Source: Gammaproteobacteria bacterium
GTDB lineage: Bacteria > Pseudomonadota > Gammaproteobacteria > Chromatiales > Chromatiaceae
DNA: 35,101 bases
Reading direction: 5' to 3'
Assembly: GCA_020445315.1 (NCBI GenBank)
Contig: JAGRGW010000020.1
Coordinates: 1 to 35,101, forward strand
Positions 1 through 7,047 of this stretch are shown here, piece by piece. The first letter of the stretch is position 1. Each line of letters starts with the position of its first letter. Position numbers and translations under genes: made by a program. The notes beneath the pieces are model-generated. The model was not told the origin of the DNA. It searched no databases and worked only from the letters and a program-made list of their open reading frames with translations.

Positions 1-2
1 AG

Positions 3-1190
3 ATGTCCACGATACTGACCGCCACTATCGTCCTGTTGTCCGTTGTGCTGATCGTCTACCACCATGCGATCTATCCGTTGCTGCTGCAGTGGATGGGGCG
101 TCGCCGCAAGCCCGACAGCCCGGAGCCTTCACCCGCGATCCGGGATCCGGACGCCGATCTGCCAGCCGATCTGCCATCGGTCACGGTAATCATTCCGGCC
201 TACAACGAGCAGGATTTCATCGCCGACAAGATCCGAAACATCGGCGCCATGGATTATCCGCCCGAGCGACTGGCAGTCAGACTGGTCTGCGACGGCTGTT
301 CCGACAGAACGGCCGACATTGCCCGTTTGACTGCCATGGAACCCGAATGCCGGCACCTCGATTTCGACATCATCGGATTCGCCGAGAACCGTGGAAAAGT
401 GGCTGTGCTGAACGATTCGGTGCTGCAGGCCACGACGGATATCGTCGTGTTGAGTGACGTGTCGGCGCTGGTTTCGATTGATGCGATACAAAAACTGGCC
501 CAGCACTTTGCGGACCCGCGGGTTGGCGTGGTCAGCAGCAACTACCAACTGCTGAATCCGGGCTCGTCCGGCGAGGACGTCTACTGGCGTTACCAGCGAC
601 AATTGAAGCAGAACGAATCCGTGCTGGGTGGCCTGCTCGGCGCTCACGGGGCCTTCTACGCGTTTCGCCGGGCGTTGTTCCAGGTCTTCGAGCCCGACAC
701 CATCAACGACGACTTTATCCTGCCGATGCGAATCATCGCGCAGGGCTACCGCGGTGTTTACGCCCCGGACGTCAACGCGCTGGAACTCGAGTGCGCCAGC
801 GACCAGCTCGACACCCATCGCCGACGGCGCATCGCAGCAGGAAACCTGCAACAGCTTTTGCGCCTGCGCGAGTTGCTGCGACCGCGCTACCGCGGCGTCG
901 CGTTCGCGTTCGCCTCGGGCAAGGCGCTGCGGGTGCTGATGCCCTGGCTGATGCTGATCGCCCTCCTGGGCAGCGTTTACCTCGCGCCGGAATCCTGGCT
1001 GTTCGCACTGCTCGCCGCCGGCCAACTGTTTCTTTACGGGCTCGCCGCGGCGACCCACCTGGCCGGTGAAACGTCGGCTGGAAAGCTGAGAAAAGCGTTG
1101 TACTACCTGGTGCGCGGTCATGCTTCCAGCCTGGTGGGCAGCATTGCTTACCTGTTCGGCTGCTGTCGTCACGGCTGGCAACGCGGTTAG
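3..1190 (+). CDS. Membrane-bound family 2 glycosyltransferase (SypQ-like)
   Basis: Predicted processive-type GT2 enzyme that adds sugars to a lipid-linked EPS precursor at the inner membrane (395 aa). Visible: an N-terminal membrane helix at about residues 5-25; the nucleotide-sugar fold starting VTVIIPAYNEQ near residue 60; LVCDGCSDRT in place of the usual DDGSTD; NRGKVAVLND; a DxD-like VLSDVSA; NDDFILPMRI at the acceptor/base position; and two or three C-terminal hydrophobic segments after residue 305. The ATG lies two bases inside the window, so no ribosome binding site can be checked. It is followed 40 bases later by a sugar-phosphate transferase; the same pair ends the Vibrio fischeri syp locus as sypQ and sypR. 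The GT2 family is clear. The sugar and linkage cannot be told. Confidence 0.88.
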   Translation: MSTILTATIVLLSVVLIVYHHAIYPLLLQWMGRRRKPDSPEPSPAIRDPDADLPADLPSVTVIIPAYNEQDFIADKIRNIGAMDYPPERLAVRLVCDGCSDRTADIARLTAMEPECRHLDFDIIGFAENRGKVAVLNDSVLQATTDIVVLSDVSALVSIDAIQKLAQHFADPRVGVVSSNYQLLNPGSSGEDVYWRYQRQLKQNESVLGGLLGAHGAFYAFRRALFQVFEPDTINDDFILPMRIIAQGYRGVYAPDVNALELECASDQLDTHRRRRIAAGNLQQLLRLRELLRPRYRGVAFAFASGKALRVLMPWLMLIALLGSVYLAPESWLFALLAAGQLFLYGLAAATHLAGETSAGKLRKALYYLVRGHASSLVGSIAYLFGCCRHGWQRG

Positions 1191-1230
1191 CACATGGCGA
1201 ATACACCCAGGATTTTTCCGGAGACTCCCG

Positions 1231-1866
1231 ATGTACGATGAGATGAATCCCGTCACCGCAAGGGCCAAGCGCAGTTTTGACATCGGCTTTGCCTCGCTCG
1301 GACTGCTGGCGACCCTGCCGTTGTTTCCCCTGATCGCACTGGCGATCAAGCTCGACTCACCGGGCCCCGTGTTGTTCCGCCAATTGCGCATCGGACGGGC
1401 CCGAAGCGACCGCACGCTGTTGTTCGAGATGATCAAGTTCCGGACCATGCGGGTCGATTCGGAAAAGCAGACCGGGGCGGTTTGGGCGACCCGGGGGGAC
1501 AGTCGGATCACACGTGTCGGGCTCTTGCTGCGCAAGACCCGGCTCGACGAACTCCCGCAGCTGGTCAACGTCCTGAAAGGCGACATGTCGTTGATCGGCC
1601 CACGCCCTGAGCGCCCCGGCTTCTATCGCCGGCTCGAACACGCAATCCCATACTTCGCCGAACGTACCTATGGCGTCACGCCGGGCATCACCGGCCTCGC
1701 GCAGATCAATCAGGGCTATGACACCTGCCTGGATGATGTCCGGTCGAAACTCGGGTACGACCATCGCTACGCGCTCGCCCTCGCCGACCCGAGAGCCTGG
1801 CTGCTGATGGACCTCCACATCGCCTGGCGCACGATCTGGGTCATGCTGACCGGTCGTGGTCAGTGA
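1231..1866 (+). CDS. Initiating sugar-phosphate transferase (bacterial sugar transferase family, SypR-like)
   Basis: Predicted enzyme that moves a sugar-1-phosphate from a nucleotide sugar to undecaprenyl phosphate, the first committed step of EPS repeat-unit assembly (211 aa). It has the family order: basic N-terminus, one hydrophobic segment at about residues 15-37, SPGPVLFRQ, KFRTM, then TRLDELPQLVNVLKGDM and SLIGPRPE. The N-terminal multi-membrane domain of WbaP/WcaJ is absent, so this is the short PglC-like form. The open frame runs upstream to 1120, but ATG 1231 is preferred: GGAG lies just upstream and the first residues then match family N-termini. The 40-base gap after the GT2 gene suggests co-transcription. 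Confidence 0.9.
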   Translation: MYDEMNPVTARAKRSFDIGFASLGLLATLPLFPLIALAIKLDSPGPVLFRQLRIGRARSDRTLLFEMIKFRTMRVDSEKQTGAVWATRGDSRITRVGLLLRKTRLDELPQLVNVLKGDMSLIGPRPERPGFYRRLEHAIPYFAERTYGVTPGITGLAQINQGYDTCLDDVRSKLGYDHRYALALADPRAWLLMDLHIAWRTIWVMLTGRGQ

Positions 1867-2015
1867 TTCGGCTCAGCCGTCCAGCCACGCACCGCCCGTT
1901 CAGATCCGATCACGATGTGTGGGTCGCGGGTTGGCGGAACGGTACCTGCCGGCCCCGCGTGCAGCAGATTCCCCTGCCGGACAGCGGACCCCAAGGTGAC
2001 GACGACGCAGACCAC

Positions 2016-2044
2016 TTCCACGCAAGCACGGACGCCAATACTAT
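2016..2044 (+). promoter_or_regulatory. Possible sigma-70-type promoter for the GNAT-C39/RimK pair
   Basis: TTCCAC at 2016-2021 and TACTAT at 2039-2044 are separated by 17 bases in an otherwise GC-rich gap (1867-2071). Transcription would start near 2051, which favours ATG 2072 over GTG 2048 for the next gene. The -35 match is weak. No sigma-54 promoter or enhancer dyad is seen here, so this pair is probably outside the EPS regulon. Confidence 0.35.
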
Positions 2045-2071
2045 ATTGTGGTGCCCGTGCGAAAACGCGGC

Positions 2072-3259
2072 ATGCCGATTCCTGTTCCCCACCCTTGGGA
2101 TTCACCTGCGCCCGTGCCAAGCAAAGACTTTGTCGATCCACCCGTTTCCTTGGCGGGCTCCGGTTTCCGTCGCGCCGCACTATCGGATCTCCACGCACTC
2201 GCTGAGATCGAGCGGCTCGGTTTTCCAGGGGACCGCATCAGCCGCCGGCAGTGGCGGTACCTGCTGACGAAGGCCCATGCCGACACGCTGGTAGCAGATG
2301 GCGACAACGGCCTGGGCGGTTACGTCTTACTGCTGTACAACCGGGGGACATCGGTCGCCCGCCTGTACTCGGTCGCGGTTTCGCAGCAGGCTCGTCGACC
2401 TGGCCTGGGGCGCCGGCTGGCGCAGATCGCGGAAACCGTCGCCAGGGAGCGGGGCCGGGCCTACTTGCGACTGGAGGTTCGCCGCGACGACGCGGCTTCC
2501 CTGGGGCTGTTCGAGGGTTTGGGTTATCGGCGCTTCGGCGTGCTCGACGACCACTACGAGGACCACATGCAGGCGATCCGCCTGGAGAAGCTCCTCAAGC
2601 CGGACCTCGGCTCGACCCAGGCTCCGATACCCTTCTACGAGCAGACCCTCGAATTCACCTGTGGTGCCTCCTGCCTGATGATGGCGATGAAGGCATTGCA
2701 ACCCGACCTGGTCCTGAATCGGACCTTGGAACTCAGGCTGTGGCGCGAGGCCACGACCATCTTCATGACGTCAGGACATGGCGGATGCGGGCCTTTCGGC
2801 CTGGCCCTGGCCGCCCATCGGCGGGGTTTCGGAGTCACCATCTACGTCAGTGATTCGGAGGTACCGCTGGTCGATTCGGTGCGTAGCCCGGAGAAAAAGG
2901 AAGTCATGCGCCTGGTCCACCAGGACATGCTGGAAGAGATCCACACCACTGGTATCTCCGTGCGCTATGAAAACCTGCCCCTGGAGCAAATGGAGCACTT
3001 CGCCACGCAAGGAGAAATCCCACTGGTATTGATCAGCTCGTACCGCATCTACGGCGAAAAGATGCCGCATTGGGTGGTGGTGGTCGGAATCGACGAGCAC
3101 TTCGTGTACGTGAATGATCCGTTCGTCGACTACGATGAGGGCGAGACACTCAGTGATTCCATCCACATCCCGATACCCTGCCGCGAGTTCGCCCGCATGG
3201 CGCGTTACGGGCGCTCGGGATTGCAGGCCGTCGTCTTGTTGCGCAGGCCGGCTCTATGA
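2072..3259 (+). CDS. GNAT acetyltransferase fused to a C39-like (papain-fold) peptidase domain
   Basis: Two-domain cytoplasmic protein (395 aa from this start). Residues about 28-170 are a GNAT N-acetyltransferase with the acetyl-CoA loop ARRPGLGRRL and the closing SLGLFEGLGYRRFG. Residues about 180-390 are a C39-like cysteine peptidase domain (DUF3335 type), with a likely triad of Cys197 in FTCGASCLMM, His333 in MPHWVVVVG and Asp349 in VYVNDPF. This fusion is known to accompany RimK-like ATP-grasp ligases with an RLAN N-terminal domain, as here 69 bases downstream. The inferred job is to acetylate and cleave or transfer a small peptide made by the ligase; this is untested. The frame also offers GTG 2048. 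ATG 2072 is chosen because of the promoter position; neither start has a good ribosome binding site. Confidence 0.8.
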   Translation: MPIPVPHPWDSPAPVPSKDFVDPPVSLAGSGFRRAALSDLHALAEIERLGFPGDRISRRQWRYLLTKAHADTLVADGDNGLGGYVLLLYNRGTSVARLYSVAVSQQARRPGLGRRLAQIAETVARERGRAYLRLEVRRDDAASLGLFEGLGYRRFGVLDDHYEDHMQAIRLEKLLKPDLGSTQAPIPFYEQTLEFTCGASCLMMAMKALQPDLVLNRTLELRLWREATTIFMTSGHGGCGPFGLALAAHRRGFGVTIYVSDSEVPLVDSVRSPEKKEVMRLVHQDMLEEIHTTGISVRYENLPLEQMEHFATQGEIPLVLISSYRIYGEKMPHWVVVVGIDEHFVYVNDPFVDYDEGETLSDSIHIPIPCREFARMARYGRSGLQAVVLLRRPAL

Positions 3260-3328
3260 CCACACACTGGAGGCGAAGCAACCGCTCCAAATGCGACAGC
3301 AGAAGTCTTCCTGTCAGAGAACAGAAAC

Positions 3329-4801
3329 ATGGCTGAACACATCATCATTGTCGACAAGGCATCCGACTGGCCCGACGAATTCCCACCGCTGCCCGTGGTG
3401 GCCGCCAAGGACTATCTCGCCGGCACCAATCACTCCTCCAGCGCCAATCTGCGCGTCATCAACCTGTGCCGCAGCTACCGCTATGGGCGGCTTGGCTACT
3501 ACTGCTCGCTGCTCGCGGAGGCCAGGGGCCACCGGGTCATCCCCTCGGTGCGAACGATCCAGGACCTGAGTCGGCGTTCCATCTATGGCCTGATGACACG
3601 GGAGCTCGACGAGCAGGTAGAGGCGGCGATCAGCGGCCAGGGCCTGTCGCCGGATACCGATCACCTGCGCGTGTGGGTATTCTTCGGCCAGTGTCCGTTT
3701 CCCCAGCTGAGCGGCCTGGTCAAGCAGATATTCGACAGTTTCCGTGCGCCCCTGTTGCGGGTCGACTTCAAGCACAAGGGAGGCTGGCGCATCACCGGCG
3801 TGCGGGCGGTTTCCTTCAAAGCGCTGGAGGCCGAGCAGCGGCTGCTGTTCGCCCAGTCCCTCAAAGGCTACCTGAGCCGCCCGTGGCGCAAGCAGAAGGC
3901 GGGCTCCTCGTTCAAGTACGAACTGGCGATCCTGCACGACCCAAAGGAGAAACTGCCGCCATCGGACAACGATGCCCTGAAACGCTTCATTGCGGCAGCC
4001 AGGGAACTGGGCATGTCCGCGGAACTGATTCGAAAGAAGGACTACGGGCGTATCGCGGAGTACGACGCCCTGTTCATCCGCGAAACCACCTCCATCGACC
4101 ACCACACCTTCCGCTTCTCGCGTCGCGCACAGAACGAAGGCCTGGTCGTCATGGACGATCCCGACTCCATCCTGCGCTGCACCAACAAGGTGTTTCTCGA
4201 AGAACTGCTGCGCGCCAACCGTGTCTCCACGCCACGCAGCCTGATCCTGCGCAAGGGGCAGGAGAAAGACCTGCACAAGCAGATGAGCTTTCCGATGATA
4301 CTGAAGATTCCGGACGGCTCGTTCTCGCGCGGCGTGTACAAGGCCGAGAGCAAAAAGCAGCTGCGCGATATCTGTCATCGCCTGTTCAAGGAGTCGGACC
4401 TGATCCTGGTGCAGGAATACATGTACACCGAGTTCGACTGGCGCGTCGGCGTGCTCGACCGGGAACCCCTGTTCGTCTGCAAGTACCTGATGACCAGCGG
4501 ACATTGGCAGATCTATTCGCATGAAAAAGGCGACGAGACCGAAAGCGGGGGCTTCGAGACCCTGGCGGTGGAGGATGCACCCAGCAAAGTGCTGAAAACC
4601 GCCCTGCGGGCAGCGAACCTGGTCGGCGACGGACTCTACGGCGTCGACCTGAAACAGACGCCAGACGGCGTGTTCGTCATCGAAGTCAACGACAATCCGA
4701 GCATCGATTCCGGCGTCGAAGACCTGAAGCTCGGCGACGAACTGTACCGCAAGGTCATGGCATCGTTCCGGCGGCGCCTGGATCAACAGCGGACGAAATA
4801 A
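3329..4801 (+). CDS. RimK-like ATP-grasp ligase with RLAN-type N-terminal domain
   Basis: Predicted ATP-dependent carboxylate-amine ligase (490 aa) that forms a peptide-like bond through an acyl phosphate. The first half (about residues 1-200), with RSYRYGRLGYYCSLLAEARG, resembles the RLAN domain found before RimK-like ATP-grasp modules. The ATP-grasp domain fills about residues 270-485: FPMILKIPDGSFSRGVYK (ATP lysine and glycine-rich loop), LVQEYMYTEFDWRVGVLD, and the metal-binding VFVIEVNDNPSID near residue 455. It is far longer than ribosomal S6 modifier RimK (about 300 aa), so true RimK function is unlikely. Its partner is the upstream GNAT-peptidase fusion. The substrate is unknown. Confidence 0.85.
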   Translation: MAEHIIIVDKASDWPDEFPPLPVVAAKDYLAGTNHSSSANLRVINLCRSYRYGRLGYYCSLLAEARGHRVIPSVRTIQDLSRRSIYGLMTRELDEQVEAAISGQGLSPDTDHLRVWVFFGQCPFPQLSGLVKQIFDSFRAPLLRVDFKHKGGWRITGVRAVSFKALEAEQRLLFAQSLKGYLSRPWRKQKAGSSFKYELAILHDPKEKLPPSDNDALKRFIAAARELGMSAELIRKKDYGRIAEYDALFIRETTSIDHHTFRFSRRAQNEGLVVMDDPDSILRCTNKVFLEELLRANRVSTPRSLILRKGQEKDLHKQMSFPMILKIPDGSFSRGVYKAESKKQLRDICHRLFKESDLILVQEYMYTEFDWRVGVLDREPLFVCKYLMTSGHWQIYSHEKGDETESGGFETLAVEDAPSKVLKTALRAANLVGDGLYGVDLKQTPDGVFVIEVNDNPSIDSGVEDLKLGDELYRKVMASFRRRLDQQRTK

Positions 4802-4817
4802 CGCTGCTGGGTGATGA

Positions 4818-4847
4818 TCGCCCCCGCGTCACGGTGCAGGGGGGCGA
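4818..4847. terminator. Hairpin between convergent genes (possible bidirectional terminator)
   Basis: TCGCCCCC (4818-4825) pairs perfectly with GGGGGCGA (4840-4847) across a 14-base loop, just after the RimK-like stop and across the stop codon of the convergent minus-strand gene. There is no T-run on either side, so it is not a classical intrinsic terminator. Confidence 0.3.
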
Positions 4848-5542
4848 ATCCGCCGCCGACAGACGGCCATCCCCGCGCATCCGGCGACCACGAGCGCCAG
4901 GCTCAGCGGCGCCGGGACCGACCCGGGCGGATCGAAGGTATACCGCAGTGCGACCTCTCCGGCGTATGAACCGGCATGATGCGCGTCGAAACTGGCTCCG
5001 CCCTCGAGATCGACAACCGTGTCGATATAGACCGTGCTACTGGTGGTGATCGCGAAGGCACCGATTCCGACGAACCACAGTGCGTCCGCACCGGTAAAGG
5101 TCAGCGTGTCGACCAGCGAGGCATTGATCGGCGCGGTCACGTCGCAAACTGACTGGAAACTGAACGTGCACTGGGCGTCGTTGCCACCGAATGCGCTCGC
5201 CAGTGTGCCGATCGGCAGATCCGTCAGGTCGAAATAGATCTCGAGCGGTCCGCCGACCGAGACACTCGGCTCCAGTTCCGGCGACTGGCCGACCCCTGCC
5301 AGGCGAATCGTCGACGCAAACTGCGCATCGATGGCGATGTCGACCTGGTTGAGCTGGCCGAGCGAGGCATCGAAGTAAGGGAACGTCATCGATGCACCAC
5401 TGCCGGTGAAAAACTGCCCCCGCGGGATGGACGATTCGAACGACTCGTCGAATTGACGACTGAAGTTCGTGACCACGCCTGCCGCAGCAGGACCCGTCAA
5501 CGTGAGCAGGAAGACGGCGACGACGGTCTGGCGATTCTTCAT
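4829..5542 (-). CDS. Secreted protein with PEP-CTERM-like C-terminal sorting signal
   Basis: Small exported protein of unknown function (237 aa). A signal peptide covers residues 1-21 (MKNRQTVVAVFLLTLTGPAAA). The body is rich in Ser, Thr, Gly and Asp and looks like an extracellular beta fold. The tail is tripartite: VPAP near residue 209, a hydrophobic segment (LSLALVVAGCAGMAV), then CRRRIR. That is the layout of PEP-CTERM/VPLPA-CTERM signals cut by exosortases. Such proteins are usually scattered through genomes that make EPS and can become surface- or EPS-associated. No exosortase gene is in the window. GGAGG just before ATG 5542 supports the start. It is divergent from the sypA-like operon; no sigma-54 promoter was found facing it. 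Confidence 0.75.
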   Translation of the reverse strand: MKNRQTVVAVFLLTLTGPAAAGVVTNFSRQFDESFESSIPRGQFFTGSGASMTFPYFDASLGQLNQVDIAIDAQFASTIRLAGVGQSPELEPSVSVGGPLEIYFDLTDLPIGTLASAFGGNDAQCTFSFQSVCDVTAPINASLVDTLTFTGADALWFVGIGAFAITTSSTVYIDTVVDLEGGASFDAHHAGSYAGEVALRYTFDPPGSVPAPLSLALVVAGCAGMAVCRRRIRPPAP

Positions 5543-5735
5543 GATTCCTCCCCCGACCTTGTTTTTGTTGTTGCCTGGCTGGTCATTTCAGCTCAAGCAA
5601 CGGCAACTGGCAATGACCATCAACGGGGGCCGGTCGCGAACCTACCGGTCAGGTCGGCCAGCCGGATCTCCGTGAGCGAACCGGCGTGCGCACCCATTCG
5701 CTCGACGGCGCCTACCAGGCGTCGTCATGAGCGAT

Positions 5736-5760
5736 TCGCAACTCGCGTTGCAGGCTGCAA
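5736..5760 (+). promoter_or_regulatory. Composite enhancer (LuxO/SypG-type UAS), copy 1
   Basis: Two overlapping dyads. The downstream one is TTGCA-GGC-TGCAA at 5748-5760 and exactly fits the known LuxO motif TTGCA-N3-TGCAA. The weaker upstream one, TCGCA-ACT-CGCGT at 5736-5748, starts 12 bp earlier. The strong dyad is centred near -107 relative to the predicted sigma-54 start, a normal distance for an enhancer-binding protein. Its likely binder is the sigma-54 response regulator at 25800-27224. The 5543-5884 gap also holds the candidate IHF site and promoter listed next. Confidence 0.7.
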
Positions 5761-5802
5761 CCCGCAACCGGGCAACGGCGTCACCCATTGGCAAATTCTC
5801 CT

Positions 5803-5815
5803 TAACATGTTGTTT
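5803..5815 (-). promoter_or_regulatory. Candidate IHF site between enhancer and sigma-54 promoter
   Basis: On the minus strand AAACAACATGTTA matches the IHF consensus WATCAA-N4-TTR with one mismatch. It sits in the only AT-rich stretch of this gap (about 5800-5832), between the enhancer and the -24 box, where a DNA bend would help looping. The short motif makes chance matches common. Confidence 0.35.
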
Positions 5816-5834
5816 TTATGAAGAATTAAAAGTT

Positions 5835-5850
5835 GGCACGTCGTCTGCTA
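5835..5850 (+). promoter_or_regulatory. Sigma-54 (-24/-12) promoter of the sypA-like operon
   Basis: TGGCACGTCGTCTGCT has GG at 5836-5837 and GC at 5848-5849 with exactly 10 bases between, against consensus TGGCAC-N5-TTGCW. One core base differs (CTGC for TTGC). The predicted start is near 5861, giving a 24-base leader containing GGAG before ATG 5885. Confidence 0.85.
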
Positions 5851-5884
5851 CGTCTCCAGCCTAACCTGTCCGGAGACCCTGTCG

Positions 5885-6229
5885 ATGAAGCTCGAATTCA
5901 AGACCTACGACGATGCTGAACTGCTGATCCTGCTGAGCGGTGAATTCGATGCCGCTGGCACCACGATCATCAGGCCGGAACTGGAACGGATAACCGCGGA
6001 ACCGGGTCCGGTCGATGTGATCGTGGATATTGGTCAGGTCTCGTTTCTCGATTCCTCCGGCATCGGAGCGATCGTTTTCCTGTTCAAGCGTCTGCGCATG
6101 CAGAACCGTCGACTGCGCATCCGCTCAGCCCACGGCCAACCCGCCCAGTTGCTCGAGTTGCTTCGAGTCCACAAGGCCATCCCGGTCGAACTGTCTCAAC
6201 CTGCTGAGGCAGCACCATGCCCCGCCTGA
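5885..6229 (+). CDS. STAS-domain anti-sigma-factor-antagonist-like protein (SypA-like)
   Basis: Small cytoplasmic partner-switch protein (114 aa). One STAS domain spans about residues 3-105 with the phosphorylation loop FLDSSGIGAIVFL; the Ser residues after Asp are where RsbV/SpoIIAA-type proteins are phosphorylated. In Vibrio fischeri, SypA is a STAS protein needed for biofilm formation and its phosphorylation is set by SypE, a kinase/phosphatase. A SypE-like protein is encoded at 24268-25806, so the pair is probably complete here. It is the first gene after the sigma-54 promoter, has GGAG upstream, and overlaps the next gene by 13 bases. Confidence 0.88.
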   Translation: MKLEFKTYDDAELLILLSGEFDAAGTTIIRPELERITAEPGPVDVIVDIGQVSFLDSSGIGAIVFLFKRLRMQNRRLRIRSAHGQPAQLLELLRVHKAIPVELSQPAEAAPCPA

Positions 6230-7047
6230 CGCTCGCCGCAATCACACTTGGCTCGGTTGTGCTGAACGGTTGCGCATCGATGAACTGGCCCGAGCATGGC
6301 GCCGGGGGCATGGCTGAACAGGCCCTCGGCGGCCTTGTCCCCGTTCAGGCCGACCAGCCACTCACGCCGGAACATGGCCTGCGTTTCGACATGGAACTGG
6401 CAGCACTCCACTTCGATTCGCTGGTCATGGACGGCGCGGAACTCTGTTTTCCCGCTACCGTGGTCCAGCTGCGACTGCGTCAACAACGCATCGCCCGTGA
6501 GCTCCAGGGAGGACTGACCCACGATGCGGCGAACGACCTCCTGGTTCAGCGCCAGATGCTGAGCCGGCTGGAACGGCAGCTCGACCAGGTTCGCCAGGCC
6601 GACGTCTGCGTTATCCCGACCGTTGCCGGCGAAGTCACGCCGGGCGGTGTCGCCCAACGGGTCGACGAACTCCTGAACGCCGACAACCAGTTTGCGTTCG
6701 GCTCGTTCGAACTCAATCCGAAGTACGTCGGCCGCCTCGCCGAGGCAGCCGCACTGCTGCGCGACGCACCGCATTATCACCTCGAGATCACCGGGCATGC
6801 CGACGGTATCGGCAGCGCCGATCACAATCGCTCGCTGTCGCTCGACCGGGCCCACCAGGTCAGCCGCTACCTGAACATCATGGGAATCCCCGGGGAGCGT
6901 ATCCGGATAGCGGCGGCCGGCTCGGATTCACCGTTGTTCGCCGGAAACGCCCCGGAACAGCGGCTCGTCAACCGCCGCGTCAGTATCAGCCTGATTGAGA
7001 CCGCCAACGACCCGTCAATCGCCAGCCATCGCGGAGAAAGGCAATGA
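6217..7047 (+). CDS. OmpA-family outer-membrane lipoprotein (SypB-like)
   Basis: Predicted peptidoglycan-binding lipoprotein (276 aa). The N-terminus is a lipoprotein signal, with lipobox VLNGC placing the lipidated Cys at residue 19. A middle region of about residues 85-125 is helical (LRLRQQRIARELQ). The C-terminal OmpA-like domain (about 155-262) has ITGHADGIGSADHNRSLS and LDRAHQVSRYL, the usual peptidoglycan-contacting motif. The start at 6217 has GAGG seven bases upstream. It overlaps the STAS gene by 13 bases and the export gene by 4 (ATGA), so translation is likely coupled. The position matches sypB, between the STAS and export genes. Confidence 0.87.
   Translation: MPRLTLAAITLGSVVLNGCASMNWPEHGAGGMAEQALGGLVPVQADQPLTPEHGLRFDMELAALHFDSLVMDGAELCFPATVVQLRLRQQRIARELQGGLTHDAANDLLVQRQMLSRLERQLDQVRQADVCVIPTVAGEVTPGGVAQRVDELLNADNQFAFGSFELNPKYVGRLAEAAALLRDAPHYHLEITGHADGIGSADHNRSLSLDRAHQVSRYLNIMGIPGERIRIAAAGSDSPLFAGNAPEQRLVNRRVSISLIETANDPSIASHRGERQ

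Noticed and set aside
129-1586. Long open frame on the minus strand opposite the first two genes
   Set aside because: It is a high-GC shadow of two clear plus-strand enzymes, with no domain signature of its own.
3314-4786. 490-codon minus-strand frame opposite the RimK-like gene
   Set aside because: The plus frame has unmistakable ATP-grasp motifs; the minus frame is its complement shadow.
5834-5884. Qrr-like small RNA gene downstream of the LuxO-type enhancer
   Set aside because: The predicted start lies only 24 bases before the STAS start codon and no terminator hairpin with a T-run follows, so the promoter serves the operon.
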